64,000 bases of DNA from Branchiostoma lanceolatum (GCF_035083965.1 NC_089738.1:10380734-10444733), one strand, 5' to 3'. Shown: positions 48,427 through 60,745, counted from the stretch's first letter. Made by a program: numbers and translations. Notes: a model not told the origin generated them from the sequence alone.

Positions 48427-51400
48427 ATGCGTGTACAACTCCTTGCCTTCGGTCTGTCATCATCAAAGTCGATCTTTCAGTGCAACAACTTCCTACGTAG
48501 AGCTTCATACTCAACTTTCATTTCCTACAAGAAAAGCACTTTTGTTCTTTCCAAGACATCAACTGTGTCATCAAGAAATATGTCTGACGGTGGAGCCTGG
48601 ACCCCATCCTGGTTAGTGTAGTATCATAATTATATTCATATGTTTTTATTGTATATTAACTACATTATGACTTAACAACGTTCAAGTTTTTCTACTTTCT
48701 GTTTGTCCAAGTTATGATTTTCTTCTTTAGCAATGAAAGTTATACAATAAGCTAGTTCGGAGTTGCTACTACGCATGTGCAGTGTCAAAGGTAAAGGCCC
48801 TCGAGACGTATACAAAACCCGTCTGGGCGTTGTTATGCAAATCGAAACAATGTCGAGGCGAGCACTGTTTACAAGCCGGGGGCCTTCACCTTTGACACTG
48901 CACATGCGTAGTAGCAACTCCGAACTAGCTTATTAAAGCAAAGACCATATGAGTAAAGATATCTACTGTAATTCATCATTTGTTAACGGTAACTTAAATT
49001 TTACCCTCTTTAACAGTCACTAGTCAATTGCTAAAATTTGCTCATTGCAAATGTTTGATTACTAACATTTGGGACAATGATGCTTGTTCCCACCATTGAA
49101 ATTAAATACAGTGAACTACTCACTTTTCTCCAAATCGCCAAAATTACCAAAAGCAACATTAAATGGATTTACAGTAAGATGTTATTGACTTAAATCATTT
49201 AAAGGTACAAGGACAGTTGGGGAGGTAATGAACGCGGTGGGCGCAATCAGCGAGGTGCACACAACAGAGGGGGCGGACGTAACCAACGTGGCGGTCACAA
49301 ACCTAACCAGCGCACCTATCAACCCACGGGCGGCCCCTCCAAAATGACCAAAATTGAATCAGGAAGTAAAGTTCTCAGTTTCGGAGCTGGGAGTAAGGAC
49401 TTCTTGGAACAGTTAGCGGACCAGAGGAAGAGTGTTTGTTCCTCAGTTTTGGAGTTCAGCTTCGATGAAAGGAGATGTCGGAAGCTTTCCGTGAACCGAG
49501 AGTTCAAAGCAGACTGTGGGGGGATAGTGTACTGGATGTCACGGGACCAGAGAGTTCAAGGTCGGTTCAATTTGTACATTCTGTAAGTCTTGAAAATTTC
49601 TGCAGTGGTTTTATTTTCATTGTTTGAGCTGTGACCTCTCCAGCGTAAATTTAAAGCACTGCAAATATGTGTTTCCAATGCATTACTACTGCTACACATA
49701 ATTGTTCAACTGAGCCGTGAAAACCTCCTTAAGTTTCCCCTCTGAGTGCGAAGTTACGTCCCCGTGTAAAGAAATGTATTTACAGTACAAGGAAAAGTTA
49801 GTTTCAATGTAAATTGATAAATTAGTAAATAATTTTAATTGTTTCAAAGACAGTAAGAACTATCATATGCAAAAATTAGATTACAGTATATGAAAAACTT
49901 TGTGTGTTAAAGATATTTTCCATTCGTCATTTTAATTCAAGATAGAGATTGTGTGAAAAAAGCCCTGCAAAACAAGTAGCAAGCATTTACAACATGTATG
50001 AGTGTATTCAACAGTTCAGTTGCTAGTATCAAAAACTATAATTATATAATTATATATTTGTTTAAGTGCACATTTTAGATTGATATTTGGGTTCATGTTT
50101 GTTCTCTTCTAAGGTTATCAATAACCTCATGTGTTGTTGTTGTTTTCATATACAGATAACTGGGCCCTCCTGTATGCCCAGCAGCTGGCCATGAAACACC
50201 AGGTCCCCCTGTATGTGTGCTTCTGTCTGGTACCAAAGTCCCTGGAGGCAAACATCCGGCAGTACGGGTTCATGCTGAAGGGACTGGAGGAGGTGGAGAG
50301 GGTAAGTGGAATTCAGCCTCCTTCGCAGACTTCCTAGAACGGGCGTACATATTTGGGGGAGGGGTGGTGATGCGATTTCTTATATGGGCCTAGGTTCTCT
50401 AATGCTGGCAAGGGAGTTTGCTGCCAAGGGAGTTATGTTGCTGAGGAACGGTTGCCGTTCTAGGAAGTCTGCGAAGGAGGCTAAGTGGAATTAGGTTTTG
50501 GTGTTTGCCTCCTTTACAGGCCCTCCAAGGTGGCTCTGATTTGAGATTTTCAACATATGGGCTTTTAATGTTTACTAGGGAGATTGCTTCCACCACTCTA
50601 GAACCTAGCCCATATTATCATTGTTGGAGTAGCTGTTGTGTGTTTGTAAAATGTCTTTACAATGCATGGATGCTTTCTGAAAATACTAAAAGATAACTAT
50701 GGTTGATCAAATTGGTTCAGAAAATTTGATATACTGGTACATTTACATGTAAATGATAGTTGAATGTGATCTTTCAGTTTTAGTCCTCCTTTGCACTTTT
50801 TTATTAGTGTCATTATGATTTTTATGTAGAGTCAATTCCACGTTACCGAGAGGGTGTTTGTTGCCTTTTGTTCTAACATTTGCAAAACCTTTGTAACAAT
50901 TTAAGGGAGATAAGTGACTGTTTAGAACAATTTCCAACATTCATTTGATGTTCTAAATAGTTTCTGCTGTGTTCCAACATGTTAGACAAATTTCCAACAT
51001 TGCACATGTTATTTGTATTATTTTCGAAACTGTTGGAAAATAGGTTGATCATTTGTTCCTACATGTTCCAACATTATAACAACATGGTATAACTGGGTCA
51101 GTGGGATGGGAACAGGGCAATTCACACATCCCTTCAAAGTATAGGGGATTAGGCCTGGGTGCCATGTATAGACACCTCAAGAGAAAGGTCCAGACGTGAA
51201 ATCTAAAAATATACAGAGGCGGACAATAGAGTGCGATTAGCACCTACTTTTATGGGGGCAATAACCCAAATCTACCATTTGAAAAATGATGCAAATTGTT
51301 CCAACATGTTCGAACAGTGAAACAATCACATAGATGTTTGAAAATTGTTCTAAATAAAGAGATATTTGTGCAATTATTTTCCCAATAGTTCCAACATATA

Positions 51401-54400
51401 TATATAAGTTCAAACATGTTCAAACTTTCATTCTTGATTGTTTGAACAATTTAGAACTATTTTGACTGGAATAGTCTTTTATCTAAAATTGTTTGAACTC
51501 ACTAGCAATATTACCTGAAAACCCTCTCGGTGACATGGAATTCTAAATGAAAAAATAAAGAAGTTAAAAAGAATAAGGCTACTTTAGATCCTTCTTATCT
51601 AACTCATTACATGTATTCTAAAAGCATTAGATATATCATTTCTTTGAGTAGCAGCTTGAAATAAGAAATTTTCTGTGGCCAATCCTTAGTTATGGTAGTT
51701 GCCAATGGTTAATAAGTCAATCAATAAGTTAACAACTATCCTGTCTTCTCTTTTAGGAGCTGCAAAATTTGGACATCAGTTTCCACTTGCTGACTGGTTA
51801 TGCAGTGGACGTCCTGCCCCAGTTTGTCACAGAGATGAACATCGGAGGGGTGGTGACGGACTTCTCACCTCTCAGGACCCCCCTGAAATGGGTCCGAGAC
51901 GTCACCGCTAAACTACCCAGGGATGTTTCCTTTGTTCAGGTAAACTAAGTGTCACATTTGGAGCCAGATTCACATTGAGGTTTGAGTAGCTTTTGCCTGT
52001 TTTAGCAATCAATGATCACTTGCTAACTTTCAAAGCAAGCTAAGCATGTGTCCATGTATCCATTCTGTATTTCATAATTTGTAAACTCCTTTTAGGAAAA
52101 TGGACCAATAGTAATACTACCCTTGCTCGGGCCTTGTTACTAGTAGGTAAAAGCTGTAAGACGAACTAATATCAGGTAGAGTTAGACATTTCACACCACA
52201 AAGACTTATGTTTTGTACTGATTGTATTGTGTTATCCAGGGCCCCACTGCAAAGCAGTGTATAGTGCACTGAGTTGGGCCACCCTGGCTAAATAAAACAG
52301 AAACAAACAGAAACAAACAAACAAACAAGGTGTATTGGCTAATTTTGTTGTCATAACTTGGTACATTCTTAACCTTCTCCCTGCTGCCTACTTCTGTAAG
52401 CAATAGAGAATTAGGTGCCAAATGGCTACTTCAGTGTGCTAAAGGTTAAACAACCTACATTGTAAAGGTGTGGCTTTCCTCCAAAATGGGTCAACATCCC
52501 ACTGTCTTATTTCTTATGTACTGATTGGTTTCTAACTGATTGGTTTCGAACTGATTGGTTTCTAACTTCATCTTAGGTTGATGCACACAACATCGTACCA
52601 TGTTGGGAGACCTCCGATAAACAGGAGCACAGAGCGTACATCATCCGCGGGAAAATCATGGACAAACTGCCGACCTACCTCACTGAGTTTCCTCCAGTAT
52701 GCAAGCACCCTCATCCTTCTACATCAAAACCTGAGGTAAAAGCTAAACATATTCCAATGTTGCTCTTTTTACTGTTAGCTTTATTTATTATAATAATTAT
52801 ATGCTTTATGCCACATCAACGGTACAATGCACAAAGTAATGGTATCTCCTGGTATATACAATATAACTACAGTTCCAAGAGTGTATAGTATGGGATGAGA
52901 ATGAGGTTTTACAATCATTTGAGGAATTTTTAACGTCTATTCATTCTTAAATATATTTTTCTATGTACATTTGTATATTATTTTTCAGATATGTTACATG
53001 CTATATCCTTTCATATTGCATCTTGGTCCTCAAAATCACATTCAAAAACATTTACACACTTGGCAATGATGGAAGAAAACTAAGACTGTAGATGGTCAAA
53101 AATGTTAATATATATTGGTGAATTTGTTTGAATGTTAGGATTTTGCTTTTGTGTAAAATTGTATTCATATGTGAACCAACTCTCCATAGCCTGTAGACTG
53201 GGTTTCCACCAAGGCCAACCTGGAGGTGGACAGGACTGTTGCCGAGGTTACCTGGGCCACGCCCGGCTCCGTGGGGGGTCTGCGCCAGCTGGAGTTGTTC
53301 TGTAAGGAGAGACTGGAGGTCTACGCTGCCGACAGGAACAAACCCGACCACGAGGCACTGAGTGACCTGTCACCATGGTACCATTTCGGTAAGAAGTAAT
53401 TACTAGGTAGCTTTATGGGGAGCTTTAATGCAGCGGCCGCATGTTACAGGAGATTTGAGCAGGATAACTTAGCTTCACACTAAGTTCAAGTACCAATTAC
53501 GCTTAAAGTAAAATGCACCAATCAATATGCACTGTTGAATTTTTGTGATCAGGCTATGAATTTCATGGAATTGAAATGACTGATTGCGCACCACATCAAA
53601 TTAAGATGGTCTGCATAAATGGGAGGATCCTGGAAATGCTAAGATCCATGGTACAAAATGTATATTTAGGAGGGCCTGCTATACTTAATTTGCATGTCCC
53701 CGTGGCGCAAGCGGTAACGCAACCCCGCTGCTTCCCCATCCGGATCAAATTCCGTGGATCTTAAGGGCCCGCGTTCGATCCTCAGTGGTTGACTTGAGCT
53801 CGGACATGTTGTAAGGGATTGCATTCGTTATTTCAGTTGGTGACGTGAAGCAGGCGGCCCCGTGTATGAGGGAGGTTCAGGCATAAGCCTCAAGCATTAA
53901 ACCTCTGCACGTAAAAGGACCCAACACACTTATCAAGAAGAGTAGGGGTGACCCGGTGTGCCTGGCCAAAAACGCGAGCCGCGTCAAAGCCGCATTGCAT
54001 CATACCACTAGCTACTTGAAAAAGCATTATGCTTCACCTCAATTGCTTTATGGTAAATTCAAAAGACTGACAATGCCTAACGGTAAATTAACTTTTTTAG
54101 TGTGAACGGTAGTTTGAACGGGTTCATTAGATAGTAGAAATGGCCTGGGGTGTCTAGCAAGTCTGCAAATACCGACATAACCGGACACTCTGTTGTGACT
54201 TCTGGGCAATCTGGTGTTTGACTACGCTAAGTAACTTTGGTCAGGAACAATAAACATTATTTATGATTACACATGAAGTGCTATGTAGAATAAAAGTTAT
54301 GCTTCACAAATAATTTACTTTAGACTAACATTGTACTTGCCCCCCTCCCCCCTACAGGCCATGTATCAGTACAGAGGTCTATCCTGACAGTACAGCAGTT

Positions 54401-56275
54401 CCAGGATGAGCACAGACAGTCTGTGGAGAAGTACATCGATGAAGCCGTCATCTGGAGAGAGATGGCAGAAAACTCGGCTTACTACAACCCTGACAGATAT
54501 GATTCTCTCTTAGGTAAGACACACAACAATCTTAATATTTTGTTAAGACAAATTTTCAATATATTGGTTCTGTCTATTGCATGCCATATTTTCATAACCT
54601 GTTTTTTTTCCACATCAAAATTGATTCTTATTGCATGTTAATAGAAAGATGATGTCAACATTTTTGTTAAACTCTTAAAGGTCAAAACAATCACACTATT
54701 ATGCTTTTGCGTAATGCCTACTTTTTTTCTCTGCCTATGGCTTGTTATCTTCACCGAGGAACTCGGAGAAGATTATGTTTTTATTAAAGAAATGTTGGAG
54801 AGTGTAACATACTTTGCCTTCCTTTAAGAAAACCAATTGTTTATTTTCTGTTCTTTGTTCTCCCTTGGGACCAAACATCAAATTTTATAATGTCTCCTTT
54901 GAATTACTAAACTAAGCAACAAACCAATTTTCATCCTTGTTTGCATATATAATGTATGTTTCTTCCCAGGTGCTCCAGAGTGGGCCCAGGAGACGTTGCG
55001 TAACCACGCAGGTGACAAGAGACAGTACATCTACAGCCGCGAGCAGCTGGAACAGGCCAGGACACATGACGACCTGTGGAATGCTGCTCAGGTATCCGAT
55101 CAGTTTTCTCAACTTCATGGGCAGGCTCATCTTGAATTTCGTCCATTGTTATGGAGAATTTTACAATTGATTAGGGAAAAGGCAGTCAAAGCATGCTCTA
55201 ATTCTTCAAAAGGCACTCAAAACATGCACTAAATCCCAAGAAAACTTCAATGCCGATTTTGTGATTATGATATTATACAATTTTGTTATTGTCACATCAA
55301 TTGTTACAATTGTAAGAATCCCTCCTCACCCTTTTTTTATGTAACGGCATGGTCACATTCATGGTACGATCACTGTAACATACCAAACTGAGGGCATTTG
55401 AGTAGATGTAATAGATAGTAATACATTTGTACATGTAGAAGTGCATTATGTGGTACAACATTCAGCTTCCTTTTTTACAAACTGAAAAAAATGTTTAAGT
55501 TCCTAGGCAGATAGTTGGTTCTGTCACAGCCTTGTTGAAAACTCTGTGGCCTCAAAATCTTATATGACAGCCCACGACGAATGTATCCACACCGTAACAT
55601 AAGCATTATGCATGACTTTGTGCACTTAGTAACCTTTCATTTATTTTCATCTTTACTGTCTACTGAAGATCCAGATGGTCCAAGAGGGAAAGATGCACGG
55701 GTTCCTGCGTATGTACTGGGCCAAGATGATCCTGGAGTGGACACCGTCTCCTGAAGTTGCTCTAGAGGAAGCCATCTACCTGAACGACAAGTATAACCTG
55801 GATGGGAGGGACCCCAACGGATACGCTGGTGAGTTGGAGAAGTATTAGTCTAAGACTGACTACATTAGTGTATATTAAGCCCCTGTCACATATAGCCAAC
55901 CGTGGGTCCCAACCTTTTACAGACCATGGTTAGGAGTTAGTCGTGAGCAAGATCATCTGTGATTGGCAGTTGGATTGATGAGGTTGCCTACTCTATAACT
56001 TCTATAGAAGTTCAAATTAAGTTTGAAAGTTTTTTTCACATTTTGCTTCCTTCTTGATGCAAAAATCTATATATGTTTATTTTCTGAAGATTTGATGTGA
56101 GAATGTTATTTTGTTTTTCATAGGTTGTATGTGGGCCATCGGTGGGCTTCACGACCGTGACTTTCAAGAACGCCCCATTTACGGGAAGATCCGCTTCATG
56201 ACATACTTTGCGTCCAAGCGCAAGTTTGATGTGCCTGGGTTTGTGAAAAAATATGGAGCTAAGGCGTATAAATAG
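48427..56275 (+). CDS. Class II CPD photolyase, with optional upstream start
   Basis: Exons: 48371-48611 (starts at 48427 or 48580), 49205-49560, 50156-50301, 51757-51939, 52577-52735, 53190-53388, 54358-54513, 54970-55091, 55669-55828, 56124-56275. From ATG 48580 the product is 554 residues; ATG 48427 adds 51. Family blocks: [25 protein letters not shown] strand, [64 protein letters not shown]-like, [47 protein letters not shown] and [17 protein letters not shown]. Such enzymes use reduced FAD and blue light to reverse cyclobutane pyrimidine dimers in DNA. The part between the first exon and the core is Arg/Gly/Asn-rich ([12 protein letters not shown]..). An MITE sits right after the donor of exon 50156-50301. 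The conserved core looks intact. Confidence 0.93.
48746..48934. mobile_element. Long inverted-repeat MITE in photolyase intron 1
   Basis: The left arm (48746 to about 48800, AATAAGCTAGTTCGGAGTTG..) and right arm (about 48880-48934) are nearly perfect reverse complements of about 50 bp around a short loop. No coding capacity. Confidence 0.8.
50314..50482. mobile_element. MITE inserted three bases after a photolyase splice donor
   Basis: Terminal inverted repeats AGCCTCCTTCGCAGACTTCC.. / ..GGAAGTCTGCGAAGGAGGCT enclose 169 bp. A 10-bp direct repeat AAGTGGAATT flanks it at 50304-50313 and 50483-50492. The left copy is part of the GTAAGT donor of exon 50156-50301, which remains intact. A 9-11-bp duplication suggests a Mutator-type transposase. 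Confidence 0.85.
50830..51547. mobile_element. DNA-transposon-like element with ~25-bp imperfect inverted ends
   Basis: The left end (TCAATTCCACGTTACCGAGA..) and the reverse complement of the right end (AGAATTCCATGTCACCGAGA..) agree at most positions. The interior is full of TTCCAACATGTT / AACATGTTCGAAC foldback words and has no ORF. In photolyase intron 3. Confidence 0.65.
52225..52330 (+). mobile_element. Possible retroelement 3' tail
   Basis: GGGCCCCACTGC..GTATAGTGCACTGAGTTGGGCCACCCTGGCTAAATAAA followed by AACAGAAACAAACA repeats looks like a truncated LINE 3' end with a simple tail. No coding part is seen. In photolyase intron 4. Confidence 0.4.
53697..54050 (+). mobile_element. Full-length tRNA-headed SINE
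   Basis: The head has box A (CGTGGCGCAAGCGGTAACGC) and box B (GCGTTCGATCCTC) about 50 bases apart, as in a Pol III promoter. The body GGGATTGCATTCGTTATTTC..CCTCTGCACGTAAAA leads to the 3' domain CCAACACACTTATCAAGAAG..GGTGACCCGGTGTGC. Partial copies are at 37325-37515 (minus) and 47537-47705. It lies in photolyase intron 6. Confidence 0.8.
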
Positions 56276-57588
56276 AATTGTTGAAATGAAAAAAAGGATT
56301 CTCATGTTGAAAAGGGAATTTTTTCTTTTATCTTCATGTAGATTACTTTTGAGGACTTATGGAACTTTTTCTTTTTTGTAACGAAACGCACAAAATAGTA
56401 CATGTAGTAATGTTGAGCCAGTTGAAAGGAAACACGCACAAAAGTATTGCAATGTTTTTCCAACATAATATGTCTTCTTTTTTCAGCCAGAATGTTAAAC
56501 ATTGTTTACCAGTCAGGTATTATGGTTACACTTAACTATGGAGCATTTAACTTATTCTTTTTATTTATTTGCTAAGATTCATAAGGCAAAGGGGGTTTCA
56601 AAACAGGGGAAGTCCTTTTATGAATTAGTGAATTAGAGAGAGTGCAGTAAACATGCCTCTGTGCCGAAAATTACATGTACATGTACAAGGAGCATAATCT
56701 GCATGTTAAATAAAAGATTAAAAGTGATCACTAAGTAGGAAAATATTGGTAAGTCAAACTCAATAAAGATGCTCTGCAAGGAATAATATTCGAAGTTAAC
56801 TATTTCATATGCAGTATATAGTACTTGTTCATTGTCTATCATAAAATCTTTGAATTCATAGATCTACCATTGTTTCTGTGTTTTTTCCCCCACCAATCTA
56901 GATATAAATGCAAACTATATGTTATGATACAGACATGATTGCAGTATAATAATCTTAAACATCCAGTGTACAACTTAAGATAATAAAATGTAAGAAAGTT
57001 AATCTAAGATAGTTTTAATATGTTACATGTAGGTCTAAAACTATTTCGTCCCAATAACCTGGCATCTTTTAAAACCCCTGTCTAAGCCTTATAGAAGAAA
57101 ATAAGGTATACAACAATATGTGTATTGTGCTTTTAAAAATAGTGCTGAGATAAAAACATACTGTATATACTCTATAATATAGATAATGATAAAAAATACC
57201 CTAAAATGCACTATGAAAAACAACATTACCTTTAAGTTAAAGTTAAATTCTCCACCATCAATTATTGCAAGGAAGACATAGGGCTTAGGTACTTATTCCT
57301 TTTTTTCATTAAGTTTTGAAGTAATAAAAACTGTTTTTGAAAAGGAAATACCACACATCATACACTGGAATTAAAAAAAAGATTGACATAAAAACTGTTG
57401 CATGAAATATGTCTTGTAATACCTTTTTCGAAGTTTCTAAAAAATGTTATGCTAAAATCATACTAAAAATGGAATGTGATATTGCAGTCAACTGAAAAGG
57501 GCATGGTTATGTTGTATATTTCTATATTCAATTTTTGTAAGTTCTCAAAGCACATGTTTTACTTTCCCTAACATTCCAGTTGAAAAGA

Positions 57589-60500
57589 CTAAGACTTGGT
57601 CTTCTTAACAGGAAAATGTTCCTTTAAAGTTCCTTTTGCTACGTCACACTCGACCACTTTCTCTCTGCCACGCTTTTTGCTCCTCTCTGCTGGCTTGGCC
57701 TCAACTTTCTCCGCTGGCTTGGCCTCAACTTTTTCCGCTCGTTTGGCCTCAACTTTTTCCGCTGGCTTGGTCTCAACTTTTTCATCCTTGATGCCATAGA
57801 GAACCCTCGCAGCCGGAATGTTCTCTTCCAACGCTGCATCGATGTGCGACGGCGAATCATCGAAGAACAAGTGCGGCTTGATAGCTTTCAACATGGCCGC
57901 CTTGCTGGCTCCTGCGTTGAACGTGCACTCGTCGATTTTCAGGCCCCACTCGCGGAGAGTGAGGATTGCACGTTTTCCCGCGCTGGCGCCCGACCTGGCT
58001 GTGAGGATGTAGGTGCGGATGGGACAGGGGACTTCTTTCGCATGAAACTTCTCCTGTATGGCTGCAATTCTGCTGGCAAACTTTCTCAGTGGGCCCTAGT
58101 AGTAAAATTGAAAAGATACGAGAACATTCTCAAACATCCTAGTATATAAAAATATTTGAAGGAAATGGTCAGGTAAGTACGACTTGAATTTAAGATTGAG
58201 AATAAGAAATGGGTACATAAATGTGTTATGAACATCTAGTACAAAATGTTGAATTAGATTACTATGCTGAAAGTGTCTTTTCCTATAATATCAACTCTTA
58301 CCTCGTCCAAAGGCATCCCAGCCTTCTGTCTTTCGTTCTCCACGAAGGCCGGAAACCCTCGCTGCTGGTACACACGCTCTGCCTCGTCCGAGAACAGGAC
58401 GGCGTCCCCGTCAAACACGATCCTGAGCTGGTCGTTGGGTAGGTCTTCACCGGTGTACGGGTACACCACCGCGGCTGGGAAACCTATTGGACAGGTGTAT
58501 AGATATATGCATATAATTATTATATAGAACAATGTGTTTGGTGGCAAAGATACTTATGACAATGTACTATTTGAAGTTAAAAGTTTGCTTGAACTCACAT
58601 TATAATATATGTTACTATTAAGATAAATTCTCCATAGTCCATATGTGCCTTTGCATAATCTATGTACATAATAGAAGGAACATTTGTAGTCCCATAACCT
58701 TTTTGAGGCCATAGGGGCTGGGTTGGTATCTACACATGTCTATCATACAGTATTGTAAGGCATTCCTCTCCTTCCGCTGCCGCTACCTTTTACTTCACCA
58801 ACCGAAATCAGCTACCCATTTTTATACCTGGGCAGAGTGAGGTGAAAAGCCTTTCCCAAGGATACGATGTCTAGCCAGGAATGCCATGGCCAGGAATCGA
58901 ACCAGGGACCTCTTGATCTACATCTCCCAGCATCATAATTACCTGCTTTAATGGCACTCCTAACGTCATGTTCATCTGGAGACAGGAACAAGTCTGCCTT
59001 CCAGGCACCCAGGTATGTGGTAGGGTCAGCTCCTCCAGCTAGGGTGATTCTCTCCAAACACAGACCTAAGGAATACAGAAAGAAAACTTGTAAACAATGC
59101 AGATGCATGTATGTTGTGGATGCATTTTCTTCTAATTATAAGACTTAGTGTGTCGTACACTCATAAGTTGCCTGTCATGTTGAGAATTATATGTTTGCGA
59201 CAAATGCATTTTAGTTTCTATCTATGACATACATTCACACAGAGCAGCATTGAATATAACAATTTTAGACATGCAAGTCTCTTCTATTGCACAGTTTGTT
59301 ATTCCTATTAGCATACTGTAGAATTAGATTATTTTCACAGGGACTTGATTTTGCTGTAAAAGGGGAAAGATGATAGGTTTTCACAGTGTTTTGATTGTGC
59401 GGATGAATCAATTCTGTATTAGAGTAACATAAAATACATTGGAAAACGCATATTCGCGGTGTTATTAATTCATGGTGGAGATGTAACTGCAAAAAGCATG
59501 AAACTAAAACCACCGTGAAAATAATAAAAAATTGACAGTACAAATGTATGTCGTAAGGTTGATAAAACTACCACTGACTCACCGTAGTGGTTGATAGAGT
59601 TGATAAGTCTGATCGCTGCCTGTGCGTGGTTACGGCTCACGATCACGATGTCAAACAGTTCGTTGTCCTTCGGGTCAAGCTTTCGGATACGATTGTTCAC
59701 AGCTAGAGCAGACTGGAAAATAGGAATGACAAGGTTATTAGAGATGGCAGACTTCGCCCCCTACCCGGGATACTGTTTGGAAACAAGTTCAGTCACACAA
59801 AAATAGCAGTAATTAAAGATGTGACAGAGAGGCAATGCTGGATTTAATGTATGGTGGGAAACACAGAAACACATTACACACAGTGACACACATTGACACA
59901 CATTGCACACACAGTCAGAGATACACATGTCGTGCAAAAACACACACACACAAGGACACACAAACACACATATACATGTACTAGTACACACACACACACA
60001 CACACACTATGTTGTATACTACAGGTTGAACTGTGACTTAGTCACCTCCACAAACTCAAAAGCCGGTCCTTTCCCCAGGACTTCATTCTCTCTCTCCACC
60101 ATGTGCTGTATGTATGCCTCCAGACCATTCTCCTGATAAAACTTGTTCTCTGTCTCCAAGTCAAACAACGCTCGAGCTGACAGAGCAACAGTGATTGTGT
60201 TTCTTCTGTCCTTAGGCTGAAGAAAAAAGAAAGAAAGAAGCTTCTTGGGCAGATATAATGCAATTGTTATGGGGACACACTACACATGCAACCTGATATG
60301 TTTAAGACTAATAAGTTTAAGACTTATAAGTGTCATTTGATGCCTGCTAGGGTGACCCTAAGTAAAGTTTTAAAAGATTAATGGCATTTTTTTAATTCAA
60401 GGAGTGTAACAGACACTATCTTTTATGTATTACATGTAATCATTATCAACGTTACTGTATTTGAAATCATTTCTTTTTGTAGCAGTGTCAATATTTCCAC

Positions 60501-60633
60501 GATATAAAAAAAATTATGTATTCATTCATTCATTTGTAAATCCATCAATTCATCAATTTAACAGTCACTTAGACCTTAGGAATTGACATTTAATACCTAC
60601 CGGCTGTACTATTGCGCTTGATGAATCTGCCAT
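57589..60633 (-). CDS. NT5C1A: Cytosolic 5'-nucleotidase I-like, copy 2
   Basis: Exons in coding order: 60601-60633 (ATG 60633, MADSSSAIVQP), 60046-60216, 59583-59712, 58943-59065, 58302-58483, 57589-58095; 381 residues. Internal exon sizes equal those of copy 1 except the third, which lacks one codon (SINHYG for SINHYDG). Motifs are intact: [63 protein letters not shown]. Function should be AMP 5'-nucleotidase as for copy 1. After the catalytic core the tail expands into four KPAEKVEA-like repeats and a Lys/Arg-rich end (PVKKTKS) absent from copy 1. The symbol marks the family only. A SINE remnant abuts the donor of exon 58943-59065. Confidence 0.9.
58775..58938 (-). mobile_element. tRNA-derived SINE remnant at a splice donor
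   Basis: On the minus strand GTCCCTGGTTCGATTCCTGGCC is a perfect box B (GGTTCGATTCC). It is followed by CCTTGGGAAAGGCTTTTCACCTCACTCTGCCCAGGTAT, related to the body of the 27965-28261 SINE. Its head begins within about ten bases of the donor of exon 58943-59065 and lacks a clear box A. Confidence 0.6.
59870..60008. repeat. CA-rich microsatellite
   Basis: Imperfect ACACACATTGACACAC stretches end in a pure CA run at 59986-60007. In an NT5C1 copy 2 intron, about 40 bases from exon 60046-60216. Confidence 0.85.
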
Positions 60634-60745
60634 TGCCTTTTGCTTTTGATGTCCGTCAGATTTCAAGGTAACCTTTGATGATCTTCAGAAATGATTATCT
60701 GACCTGTCGGATGAGAGTAAAATGTCTCTAACAATTCAACATTAG
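60605..60745. repeat. Duplicated 5' region of NT5C1 copy 2 (parent)
   Basis: This segment contains the copy 2 first coding exon plus upstream sequence and is nearly repeated at 61283-61441 (offset about 678-696 bases). Shared words include GATGAATCTGCCATTGCC, TTGATGTCCGTCAGATTTCA and CTGTCGGATGAGAGTAAAAT. Confidence 0.8.

Noticed and set aside
53710..53782. tRNA gene call at the SINE head
   Set aside because: Boxes A and B are present, but the acceptor and anticodon stems do not form well and the sequence continues into a SINE body.
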